IMG/VR virus record: IMGVR_UViG_3300035186_000099
Coordinates: 1 to 40,215 of that record
Source of the DNA: a virus
Reading direction: 5' to 3' (one strand)
Length of the DNA stretch: 40,215 nt
The translations under genes were made by a program, and so were the position numbers. A model generated the notes under the pieces. The model was not told the DNA's origin and did no database searches. It saw only the letters and a list, made by a program, of their open reading frames with translations. Shown here in pieces: positions 25,328 to 37,700 of the stretch. Within the stretch, counting starts at the first letter, position 1; each line of letters starts with the position of its first letter.

Positions 25328-25744
25328 TCAAAATGGAATGTCGTCATCGAAGTCCTCGCCTCCATGGGGACTGGGTTCGGGTGGCTTCGATTGAGGTGCG
25401 GCGGACGATGTGCCAGCTGATCGCTTACCGCTGAGCCCGCGCATGGTGTCTATGTTGAGCATCACGCGGCTGTGGGGTTGGCCGTCCTTCTCCCACTTGT
25501 CGGTGTGCATGCGGCCCTGGATGAATACCAGGTCGCCGCTGCGTCGGTACTCACCGACGAGCTCGGCCAGCTTGCCGTAGCAACGACAATTATACCACTC
25601 GGTGTGCTCGCCCTTGCTGCCGTCTGATTTTTTGAACTTCTCGTTGGCCGCGACGCTGAACTCAGCGACGGCTTGGCCGCTCGGCAGGTAGCGGACTTCC
25701 GGGTCTCGACCGATGTTGCCGATCACGATGGTTTGGTGGTGCAT
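25328..25744 (-). CDS. ssb: Single-stranded DNA-binding protein
   Basis: 138 residues. An OB-fold of the bacterial SSB type occupies about 1-105: IVIGNIGRDPEVRYLPSGQAVAEFSVA, EWYNCRCYGKLAELVGEYRRSGDLVFIQGRM, WEKDGQPHSRVMLNIDTM. A disordered Ser/Pro linker leads to an acidic tail ending DDDIPF, the peptide that recruits replication and repair partners. It coats ssDNA during replication and RecT-mediated recombination. It lies between the replication genes and the Ref/RuvC nucleases. Confidence 0.95.
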   Translation of the reverse strand: MHHQTIVIGNIGRDPEVRYLPSGQAVAEFSVAANEKFKKSDGSKGEHTEWYNCRCYGKLAELVGEYRRSGDLVFIQGRMHTDKWEKDGQPHSRVMLNIDTMRGLSGKRSAGTSSAAPQSKPPEPSPHGGEDFDDDIPF

Positions 25745-28700
25745 GGTGGCTATCTCCTCCGCTCGTCTGTCATGAAAAAATCGACCCCAGTCCGGTGCCG
25801 ATCAACATCAGCGCGACGATCAGCAGCAGGCCGATCACGCGCCAGAAATAGATGTCCTGTTTGTCATCGTTGTTCCTCATGGTGACTGGTCCTCCAGCCG
25901 CTGGCGAAGCTCGTCGGCGAGGCCTTCCAGGTGACCGATGATCTCGTCGGCCTTGTCGGCCTCCTCCGCGTCGCCCTCGAGCACGTTGGTCAGCGCGCAC
26001 TTGAGGTCGTCGCAGATGTTCTCGATGTAATCCTCGGTGATCTCGTCGGGTGCGTACATGGTCATGAGGTCAAAGCGTGACCGGCTGCTTGAAGCCGGCG
26101 CGACGTGCGTTCTTGATCATGGCGACCGCCATCTCCACGGCCTGCTCGGGCTCCATGGCGAACCACTGCACCGGGTGCGGGAAGCGTATCGCGACCTTGC
26201 CGTCCTGGACGACGACGGCGACCATCAGGGCGCCCTCGTCCTCGTCGTTCAGGCGGCCTTCCGGGAACTCGCCCTCCACATCGCGCTGGGTCTTTTCCAG
26301 GGCCTCCTGGATCACGTCCTTGCCTGTGCGCGGCTTCATGGCCTCGCGGTATGTGTTAGCGGTTTTGTCTTTTTCGTTCATGTCGGGTTCTCCTGTATAA
26401 AAATCGCATTTTTTGCATCATGTTTTGGTGTCGGTCTTGACCGGCATCATGCGGGGGTGATGCTCACCGTCGGGCGTGATCACTTCCAGCTCGTGGATTT
26501 GAAACAGCCCGCCCAGGGTCCAGTCGCAGCCCTTGGTCTTGCTCCAGCGGCCGACGCAGCTGAACGCCGCGTACTTCTCGACCTCCTGCCAGGTCTTGCC
26601 GGCGCCGGCGTCGATGAGGTCTTGGCCGGATTGGACCAGGCCGCAGCGCGGGCAGCGGTAGGTGAGGTCCGCGGGACGTTCGCGGTGCTGATCGCGCAGG
26701 GCCTGGTGGAACTCCTCCAGCGTCATGGTGATGCGCTCGGTGCGCTCGTAGTCGCAGTGGGTCATGTCACCTCCTTGAGCGCGATCAGCTCGAGGTAATC
26801 GCGGGCGGCGCGCAGCGCGGCCAGGGTGTCGAAGTAGGCGCCGCCGGTCACCGTGCTCTTGACCTGCACGTCCTCGGGGATCTCGGTCTTTGAGATGTAC
26901 TTGTCCTTGGGCCCCAGCACGATCCAACCGGCCCAGACCTTATCGCTGCGTTCGGGGTCGCTGCTCTCGTAGTCGCAGTCGGTCTCCCGGGCGGCGTAGA
27001 GAATCTCGTCGATCATGCGCGACAACTGGAAGGCGTGGGTCTTGGCCATGCGCTTGAGGGTGGTCTCGCCGAGGAAGGTTATGGGTACCTGGTCTTTCAT
27101 CGCACCTCCACATCATGCAGCAGCACGGCGGTGCCGTGGATCGATGGCAACAGGCGCAGGCGGAAGGTGTCCTCGGGGTCCATGTCGTTCTGCTGGCACC
27201 AGTTGTTGTGGTAGATCAGCGAGGCCGCCTTGTTGATCTTCAGCGGCGGGTGTTGGACGGCGCCGGTCTCGTTGACGATCATGTAGACGGCCCGGCCCTC
27301 GTAGAGGACATGCACGTACTCGATGTGCCCGCGCACGATGTTCTCCAGGGCCAGCAGAAAGTTGCGCTGCCTGCCGTCGAGTACATCGGGTGCGGCGATC
27401 TTCTCACGGCGCCCGTCAAGGTGAAGGATTGTTGCGTGTCCCATCACTCGTCCTCCGCTTTTTCGATCTTGTGCGCCTGGTCGAGGATGCTTTTTTCCAG
27501 GCCTGCCAGTACCGGTAGCGCGGGGTCATTCTCGTTGACTGACTCGATGACGGCTGCGGTGCACAGCAAATGAGCCACCGCAGACTTAAGGCCTGCCGCG
27601 AAAGCCTCGCGCATAGCGTCAAAGGCTGGGTGGTCGCTGTACGCTTCACACCAGGATTCATAGGCGAGGGCGACCATGGGATGTGTCTTGCTCATGCGTT
27701 CGGCCCTCCATCGAATTCCAGCCAGCGGTAGAACGGGTTGCACACCTTGTTCTCGTAGGCCAGCTGGGCTTTGCGACTGTGATCGAGCTCGGCGCGGCTC
27801 TCGACCCCGCAGATGCGACGCACGTAGTCCGCGGCGCCGTCCTCCTTGACCTCGACGAAGGTTTGGTCGTCGGTCAGGTTGCTGTTGGCGAGCTCGGTGA
27901 GGTAGCGGTGGAAGGCCTCGTCCTTGCACAGCATGCCGGCGTTCTTGCTGACCGCCCCGCCTTTCAGCTTGGGCTTTGACTCGGCCGGCGGGTCGAGGCG
28001 CACCCCTGTTCCACGTGGAACCGGCTGGCCCTCGTCGTCGATCTCGACCAGCACGGCCTGGAAGCGCGTGCCGGCGTGGCCGCGGATCCGCCGGGTGAAA
28101 AACTTGAACGGGTGCTCGGTCTCCGCGTCGGCGCCCTCCTCGAGCCAGAACACCACCTGGCGGCCGGCCGAGGCGGTCTCGCTCCAGTTGGCCAGCATCA
28201 TCTCGCCCTGGTAGGCGATCATGGCGGCGGGCTCGTCGCCCATCTCCTGGTGCGCGTGCACGGCGGTGTGGAGGAAGTCGACGATGTTTTTCATCTGCCC
28301 GGCGCGCTCCTCGAGCTGGTCGCGGTAGTCAGCGAGCTGCTCGGCGGTCGCACCGCGGCTCTGTTGGGTGGCCAGGACCTTGTCGATGCTGTTCTCGCGC
28401 TCGCGGGCAGTCTGGGTGGCTTCGGCCAGCATGGCCTGCAGGGCTTGCTTAGAGGCGCTCACGGCTGTTTCTCCTCGTCGGTGCGGTCAGGGTGTGGGGG
28501 CATGCCCAAAGTGCGCCTCATCGCGTCCAGGTTGTCCTCAGCGATCTTTTTGGAGCGTTCGCTGGGGTTCCAGGTTCTGGAGCGCTCAAGGGTGCGGGCT
28601 GGGTCTGGCGGTGGCGGGACCTCGCGCAAGGCCTGGCCGCGCCGGCAGGCCTCCAGGGTGCGCTCGTAGCCGCCCAAGAACAGGCGCTCGGCTTTCTGGC

Positions 28701-31700
28701 CGTCCATGCGGCGGAAGTCGTAGGCGGTGCTGATGGCGGTCACGGTGTGGTAGACGCCCTTGCGCCACATCTCGCCGCGGGTCGCCGCGGTGTAGGCGGC
28801 CTGGGGATCGAGCAGGCCGTAGTCCTCGTAGGTGCCCAGGCAGAGACGGTGGAAGGCGCCGGCGCTCGGCGGCCAGTCATCGCCCCTGGCGATGCACTTG
28901 TGCAGCCCGCGGGCTATCTGGTCGTCGGTGAGCTCGGCCAGGGTGCCGACCCACAGCTCGCTGGGCAGCTCGTGGTAGGTGGAGCTCCAGCGGTGGCCGA
29001 AGTTCTCGGCCATGCGCTGCCACAACCGCACCATGCGCTTGTCGTGGTGTGCCTTGCTGACGGGTGGTTCAGTGCCGCCCGGGGTCGATGACCTCGTAGT
29101 CGGCGTTGATGTAGTCGTCGGGGGTGTCGTCGTCCGGGTCGATGCCTCGGTCGATGAGCCATTGCCGGCCTGCAATTTTGACACGCTCTGGCGCAGAAAG
29201 TGGCCGACCTGTTTCGGGTCGTGGTCGTCTGTCATCACGGTTCTCCTCGGTTGCTGGGTTATGTTCGTCTTTCCATCGTTCGTTGCTCAGGTACCTCCGC
29301 CCGTAGGGCATGAATTTCGGGTTCTGGCCCCGGGCCACCCTGGCCCGAGTGTCGTCCATTATGGCCTGTTTGTGCTGCGATAGCTTCTTGCGCTTCCAGA
29401 CCTCCTTGGCCGCTTTCTTCTCCTCGCCTCGAGGGTACAACTTCCACCACTCCTCGAAGCCCTCCAGCGGGTCGCTCCTGGTCGCTCGCTTCCCGCCGGC
29501 AGGCGGGGAAGTGTTTTTTGTTTGACTGGTTCTTTCCTGGTTCTTTACTGGTTTGGTTAGCCGTACGCTAACCCCTCCTTTGCCGTACGCTAACCCCTCC
29601 TTAGCCGTACGCTTACCTCCTCCCCCACTTTCGGGGGGTGAGGACCTTAGCCCTGGGCTAACCTCCTCGGGGGTCAATCGGTCGCTGTTGATGGCCAAAA
29701 TGCGGCCGGTTGCGTTCTTGGTTTTGGGGTCTTTTTCCCTGGTGATGAAGCCCTTCTTGGCCAGGGCTGTCAGGGTCTTGCTGATGGTGATCTGATGGAT
29801 CCCGGTGAGGAGGGCCAGGCGCTCGTTGGAGGGCCAGGCGGTGGTCTCGCCTTTCTTGGCGTGCTTGGCGATGGCGATGAGGGTCAGCTTCTCGGTGGGG
29901 GTCAGGACGCCGCAGGTTTCGATCACGTCGTCCACGAGCTTGTAGGCCATCGGTTCTCCTTTGCTGGTCAAAAAACATCCAATTTCGTCAATGGCACAAC
30001 GGTCGAAGCGGCCCGGTCGGCCGCCTCGCTCTGTCCTGATGGTGGCTATGCGTATCAGGGTTGGTACCTCCAGATTCTTATCTTCCGACGGTGGTTGCTC
30101 ACTCTGTCGGATCGCTTCCACTGGCCGGTCGATAACCATGCCTGATCTCTGAAAATGGATCCAGCAGCGGGGCCCAAATCGGCCGGGTTTCTGCCCCGGT
30201 CGATGAGCTCCCGGTAGACGTCGTCGGCCGTCACGTACCGCTTGCGACGACCGAGGGCCCTGGCGATCTTGCGGGCCTCCTGGAGGACCGGGTTCACTCG
30301 CGGCGCCTCCAGTCCTTGGCGTCAGGACAGGTCTCAAAATGCGACTGGTGCTCGCCGTAGTGGAACAGCGGCAGGCCGGTGACCTCGTCGAACTCCAGCT
30401 CGGCCTCGTCCACGCTGTCGGCGTCGACCGGGATGTTGCGCCCCCGGCCGGTCACCATCCACACCACCGTCGCGCCGCAGCTTCGGCACTCCCGGGTGCG
30501 CACGCTCATCGTATCGCCACCTGGACGTCCTCGTAGATCTCCAGGCCTGGGATCTCGCGCACGCCCGCCTTCACCGCCTGGTTGACCAACAGCTTGTCGA
30601 CGGTCAGGTACTCCATCGGCACCTGGGTCTTGTCGGCAACGCGCCACTTCCAGACCTTGCGCGCACTCGTGGTGCTGCCGTGGTCGCCGCGGGTCGGCCC
30701 CAGCTTGGCCGCCTTGGCCTCGGCCTCGCTGGTCTCGATGGCCTGCTCGACGACCGCCTCAGCGGCTGCCTCCTGCCCGCTGGCCTCGAGGGCTTGTGCA
30801 GCTTCCAGTGCCTGGCGTTCGGCCTCCTGGGCGGCCAGACGCGCCGCCTCCTGGCGCTTTTGCTCCTCGGCGCGGTACCAGTCGCCCATCTTGGCCTTGA
30901 TCTCGCTCTCGGCCTCGTCGATCTCGGTGAAGGCGGCTTCGCGGAAGTACTTGTTGACCGCCTTCAGCGCCCGGTCGACCGGCCCGGTCAGGCCTTTGCG
31001 GTACTCGTCGAGCTTCTTGCGGCTGGCCTTGATCAGCTTGAGCAGATCGCCGGCCTTGGCGTAGGTCCCCTGGTCGGGGATCTCGGCCGGGACGCGGGCG
31101 GCCTGAATCAGCAGCCCATTTAAGCGTTCGAGCTCGGCGACCACCGTCGGGTCGCTCGCGACGCGGGTGACCGCGTAGGTGGCCAGTTGTTGTTTGGGAG
31201 TAACTTCAAAAAGTTGCTGAACTTCGCTCATGGGTGTTCTCCTGGTTGCTGGTTAAAAAAGCGTCGGCACGGTGTCCGGCGCAGGATCATCTTCGGGCAA
31301 CGGCCGGCCGGCGGCCAGTGCTGTCGCGAAGCTTTGGATTTTGTCGGCCAGCGCGGCGATGTAGCGCTCGTCGCGGACGATGCGCTCCACGTACAACGGC
31401 TGGGCCTTGTAGTCGGGGTGGTAGCTGATGAAATCGCAGGCCGCCCGGTCGGCGATCCACAGGCCGCCCTGGACCTGGGCGATGTGCGCGGTGGGCATGC
31501 CGCCGCGCACGGTCTTGATGTGGTTCTCCAGCTTGTAGGGGCACTTGATCTCGATGGTGATCTCGTGGTTGCGCCCGTCCAGGCTGCAGCCGATCCAGTA
31601 GTCGTCGGGGTGGCGGATGAAGCCGACCTGCTCGATGTCGCGATCGTACTTCAGCTCGTAGGCCGCCCGCGCCTGGTCCTCGTGCGCGGTGCCCCAGGCG

Positions 31701-34700
31701 GTCGCAGCCGTCTCGAAGGCCTTCGCCTCGACGTAGGCGGTGGCCTTGTCCAGGCCGCCGGCGATCGCCCGCCTGGCTTCCATCAGTTCCATGTAGTAGC
31801 TGTTGCGCGCCGCGCAGCTGCCCAGCACGCGTTGGAAGTTGCTGGCGGTCACGGCGCCGAGGCGCTCGAGATGCCACTCGAGGGTTCCTTGGTTCATACG
31901 GTTCTCCTGTAGAGCTTGCTGGCCTGTTCGATGGTGGGTTTGGGCCCGCCGATCTGCCACAGGTGGAAGGTGTTCGGGTGCACGTTCACGTACTGCGCCT
32001 TGGGTGGCAGGATCTGCGCCATTGTCGCCTCATCAGGCACCAGTTGGTACCTCGCGTCATGCAGCTCTCGCCAGCGCGGGTAGCGGTCCTTGCAGCTGAT
32101 CGATAAATGCCAGACGCCGTCGTCGATGCTGAGGATCGCGACCACCGCGCCTTTGCGAAAGGCCACCCCGGGGATCCGGGGGTCCGGCGGCTCGCGCTTC
32201 CAGGCGCTCATTGCTTTTGCTTCGCGGCGATGGCCATCTGGGCGTAGTCCTTCGCCTCGGGTAGCCGGTTGCTGGTCATCTGCTCGAGGGTCTCCAGGCC
32301 CATCACGCGACAGATGCGACCGATCACCTTGTCGGCGTCACAGCCGTTGTCGGTGAGCATCGCGTGGATCGCCAGCGTGTCGTCCTCGCTGACCAGTTCG
32401 CCGACGATGACGCTGTCCTCCTCGTCGTCGACCGCCTCGCCCAGGCCCTCATACTTGTTCTGGATCCCCAGGCTGCTCTGCATCTCGGGGTGGCCTTGCC
32501 AGTGCTTGGCCGCTCGCCTCACGACGGTCTTGCGTGACTGCTCCTCCGGCCAGTTTATCCAGGGGCTGAACTGGCTGTCCTTGGCCTCGCTCACCGCTCG
32601 GGCGCGCTCGATCTGGTCCCGGTCCATGTACTCGACCAGGGTGATGCCGCTCCTCATGTAGGCGACGCAGTAGGCGCCGATGATCGGCCCCCGGGCGGCG
32701 TGGTTGCTGATGATGGTGTGCTCGACGCTGGGGTTGGTGCCGGCGGTCATCTTGAACGGCTCGTTGGCGTAGACGACCTGCGCGGTCATGTCAAGCAGCC
32801 CGCCCCACTTCTGCGCGGCCACTTTCAGGCCTCGCCAGCTGGTGTAGAGCGTGCAGATCATGACGCCCTGCTTTTTGAGGTAGCGCGGCACCAGGTAGGC
32901 GTGCGCCAGCGCCGGTTTTAGCGTCAGGCCCAGCAGCGCGGTGTCCTCGATGCAGGTGCGCACCGATTGCGGCGTGCATTGCTGCAGTTTCTTGTTGCCC
33001 TGGACGATCTCCAGGGCGTAGTGACACTCCTGGCGGAACTTGAGCTCCTTGTTGATGCGGGCGTTGTTATAGCGGCCGGCGGCGCGCTTGTCGTTGGCCA
33101 TCTCCTGGATGACGGTGAGGGCGGTGGCTTGGTTGTCGTTCATGCGTTGATCTCCATCTTGTCCTTCACGTTGATGATGATGGCGTCGTCGGTACTGCGG
33201 TGCGTCCACTTCTCGGTGACGAAGGTCTCGCGCAGCGTCGGCCGGCCCTCGTGCGCGACGTAGCGCACCCGGCCCTCGGCCTGGTCGCCCGACCGACTCT
33301 TGCCTTTGCCGCCGATCTTGAACTCGCCCTTGCGGCAGCGGGTCAGGCGCAGCCGCTCGTGGTGCTCGTCGTACTCGATCTTGACGCGGTCGCCGACGGT
33401 CCACCCGGTGGTGCTCATCACGGTGCGCGGTAGGCGCACCATCACCTGGGAGATGTTGCGGCGGTAATGGAGCAGGTGCAGGCCGATCGCATGCGATGGT
33501 CCGGCTTGGTGTAATGGCTTGTACATCGTTGCCTCCTATACGTTTTTGGGGCGGGTACCATTGTAGTCCATTGCGGGGTCAAATGCACCCGCGTTGCACC
33601 CCATTAAATGGCCCGCTCGTTGTACCTCAAACAGGCGAGCATGTCGTTCAGGCAGTCCATGCGCCAGGCCGTGGCCAGGTCGGTCTTGTACCGCCCTTGC
33701 TCGCGCTCCTCGAGCAGGCCGATGATGCGCTCGAGCTCGCGGATCCAGCAGTCGATGCTGGTGCCGCGTGGCCCGCGCCAGCGCCCGTCGTCCTGTTGGT
33801 CGGGGCGCTCGAGGGTCAGCGGCTCCTGGTCGGGGTCGTTGCCGGCGATCAGGGCCTTGGTGCGCTCGCGGTCGGGGTTCATCTACTGTTCCTCCACCTG
33901 GACGGTCACGCCGGCGACATCGCCACCGACGGCCTGCAGCAGGCGCTTGGCCTGGTTGTGCAGCTCGGCGCCGATGTCGAGGTAGTCGCCGAACACGTTG
34001 CGGGCCTTGTCGACCGCCTCCGGGGTCTCGGCGTGGAAGGTCAGGGTCACGGTGCGGACCAAGGTTTTGTCTTGCGTCATAGATCTCTCCTGTTTGAGTG
34101 CGCGCCGCAGTCGCTCCGCGGCGTGGTAAAGGTGCTGGGTCTCGACCTCGATGTTGACCGGCCGGCCGGGGATGACGGGTCCGGTGGAGAAGGCGTGCAG
34201 GCCGCGAACGGCCTGCATCAACTCCTCCCAGGCCCGATCGAACGGGCTCACAACTTGCCCTCGCGCTGGTCGCACTTCCAGTCCAGGAAGGTCATCACCG
34301 CGTCGTGGGCCAGGCCGTCGTCGATGTCCCAGTGATCGCGGACGCTGTCGATCATCATCTGCATCCAGGCGCCGTCGGGCAGCTCGTCGTTGCTGTAGAT
34401 GGCGTCGAGGAAGCCGTCGAGGTAGTGCATGTTGCTGGTCGGGGCTGTGGGTCGGGTGCTGTTCATATGATCCGCTCCCAGCCGAGTTCGATCAGGCCTT
34501 CCTGGGTCAGGCCCAGGGTGGGCTCGGTCGACTTGGTGATCACCAGGGCGGCCATGAGCTCGCGCTCCAAGCGGTTCTCGCTGTCCCACTGGTAGCAGCG
34601 CGTGCGGTCGCCCGGGTCCGGTGCGGACATCGGCCCCTCGGGGTAGATCCAGTGCAGCTCCAGGCTCTCGTCGTCGAGGATGAGCTCGGCGTCGATGCGG

Positions 34701-37700
34701 CCGTAGAGCAGCACCTCGGTGATCCGGGCATCGCCGACGGCGCCGGCGAAGCACCCCCACTCCCCGGGGGTGAGCTCGCGCATGCCGAAGTCGCCCGCCA
34801 GCTCGTTGCGCTGGAACTCTCGCATGCTCATGGTCATCGTGAGGCCCTCCGTTTCTTGGGCATGCGGCTCACGCGACTGGGCATGATGGTGGCCATGCGG
34901 CGCTCGGCCTTCTCCAGCGCGTCGACGCGCTTGAGTACCTGGGCGGGTGTCTTGCGCTGCCAGTAGTGCAGCCAGCTGTAGCAGGGGCTGCACAGGCCCA
35001 TCACCACCGCGTCGTCGCTGCAGCCGTCCATGCGGCATGGGCCCTTGTTCTTTGCTTGCTTACGCTTTGCCATGTGGGTTCTCCTCAGTAGGTGTCATCG
35101 ATGGTTTCGCCCAGCTCCTCGAGCTCGACGCGGCCGTTACGGCCTGAGAGGCTCCACCCGCAGTAGCAGCGGGCGAAGCCGTGGTGCTTACCGCAGCTGT
35201 CGCAAATCCACGCGCCGCAGTAGGTGTTGAAGTGTGCCGGCTGGCCGCAGGCATCGCACGGCTTCTCGCGTTGCTCCAGCGGCAGGTCACGGTCCAGGCT
35301 GGTGTCGATGGCCATCAGTGCACCCCCTTGGCTGGGCGATGGCCGAAGCCGAAGCGCTCGGGCAGCACCAGCATGGGCAGGCTGCCGGGCTCCATGCCCT
35401 TCCAGTTCACCGAGGCGTAGACCTGGTCGATCATGTCCTCGCTGATGCCGCCGTCGCCGGTCAGAAAATGGAACGAGGTATTCGCCGGCAGGCGTAGGTA
35501 CACCAGCCGGTCGTGCTCGTCCCAGAACTTGATGGTGATCTTGTACTTGCTTTTCATGGTTGGTTCTCCTGGTTGTTATGGCGCGACTTCGATCTTGATC
35601 CAGCCGTGCGCCTGGGCGTGCTGGATCGCTTGCTTCTTGGCATCGCTGTAGTAACGGTCGCCGCGGGCGACCCACAGCTCCTCGTCCCACTCGTGGCCGA
35701 CCCCGACGCTGAAGCGGAAATGCCAGGTGCCTCGGCCGCGGGGTTTCTTGCCATGGGCGAGTTGGTATTCTCGGGTGCTGACGGTGTGCTTGAGGGTCAT
35801 GTCGGTTCTCCTTCGCTCTCGGCAATCAGGGCCTGGATCTCGCGTTCCTTCTCGTTGATGCCGGCCTGGTAGGCCAGCTCCAGGGCCTCGCGGATGTTCC
35901 ACACGGCCTGCTCGCTGAAGTCCAGGCTGTCGCTGAGCCGCGTATCCAGGGTCTCGAGGTCGAGGACCTGGCGGGCGATGCTGGTGATGATCTGGTTCTT
36001 GGTCATGGCTCAGCCCTCCTTGCCGGTGTAAAACTCGACCAGCTCTTTGAGGCCGTTGTTGCCGTAGGCGAGGTCGCCGACGTGGCCCCAGTGGATCTCG
36101 CTGGGATCCAGCTGCTCGTATTCGTTGAGGGCCTGCTGGAGGATGTTCAGCCGGTTCTTGATCTCGGCGATGTTGCGCTCAGCGGCCTCGTGGGCCTTCT
36201 CGGTGTAGACGCGGGTTTCGCTGTTGCTCATGGCGGTTCTCCTGGGTGTTGCAGGGTTAACTGAGCTCGACGGTGGTCACTTCGCTGCCGTCCGATAGCG
36301 CCTCGACCTTCCAGGTCAAGGTGATGTAGTCGCGCTCGCGGGTCTCGACGCAGATGGCGCCGAGGTCAGTGCTTTGGAACTGATTGAGCCACTCGCGCAG
36401 CTCGCCAAGGGTGTGGAACTGATAGGTCATTGTGCGGTTCTCCTGGTTGCTGGTGGGCTTTGCCCCTTATCGTGGTTCCATTGTACCACATTTGTACCTT
36501 ATAGAGCGAGCGAATTTCGGGCAAAAAAAACGGGCCGATCTGCGGAAGCCACCTACCGCAAACCGACCCGCTGCACTTCGGCCTTGGTCCAGGCAAGGCC
36601 GGAGGTGCTCGGGTTACCGCCGTAGGCGGTGTGCCAGGTAGTACTCCCTGACGTCAAAACTGGGGCAGGCCTTCAGGGCCTGGTGCGTGCTGTCCAGGTC
36701 CCGGTGCCCGCAGGTGTGGGCGGTCGGCGCAAGCGTGCGCCAGGCGTCCAGGGTGGCCCACAGGGCCTCGAACTGCTCGGGGGTGTAGTTGGCCTCCGGG
36801 CGGGTGTCATCGCCGCTCCTGGTGCCGCCTACGAGGCACAGGCCCCAGCTGATGCTGTTGTAGCCCTTGGCGTGCGCGCCGCGCTTGTGCAGCGGTCGGC
36901 CGCGCTCGAAGGTGCCATCGCGGCGAATCACGCCGTGGTAGCCGATGTCCGACCAGCCGTTGGCGTCCACATGCCAGCCGCGGATCTCCTTGGCGCCGAT
37001 GTCCATCTCCGGCGGGGTGGCACTGCAATGGACGACGATCAGCTTCACGTCGGCCGGCTCCAGGGTGACGGTCATGGCTCACGCTCCTCGTGAGAGTGGT
37101 GCTCGTGGGTGAAGGGGTGGAACATGGAGCCGGGGTTGATCGCCTCCTTGGCTTGCCAGTACACCGTCAAGGCGCCGACCATGGCGGCGCCTACCAGGCC
37201 GAGGGTCTGCCAGATGAACCGCTCGGTCCAGCCGGTGCTGACCCGGTTCGCGGTGACGTTCTGCTCCAAGGACTGCACCCGCTTCTCCAGGGCGTGGTAC
37301 TCGACGTCGATGCGCTCGTTCTGGACCAGGAGGGAGCCGAGGCGCTCCTCGAGCCGGGCCATGTTGGTCACGGCCTCGACCAGGCGGTCCATCTTGAGCT
37401 CGATGCGCTCGAGGCGGTCGTGCAGGAACTTGTGTTCCGATAGGTTTTGTTCTGGGTCCATCAGTCGTAGCTTGTTGTGATGATCGGTACCACGGTCTGG
37501 GCCCGCGGGCCGGCCACCTTGTAGAGCACCATGGCGTCGACGGCGGTCACGCGGGCCGCGCCGATCGTTGGCTTGTAGAGCACCTGCCCGTCGGCGGCGG
37601 TCACGCGCACCGGCGTTGTCGAGGTCGGGATCGGGGCCGCATCCCCGTTAGTGCCCACGCCCATCGCATCCCAGTAGACGTTGCCGGTGTGCACCAGTCG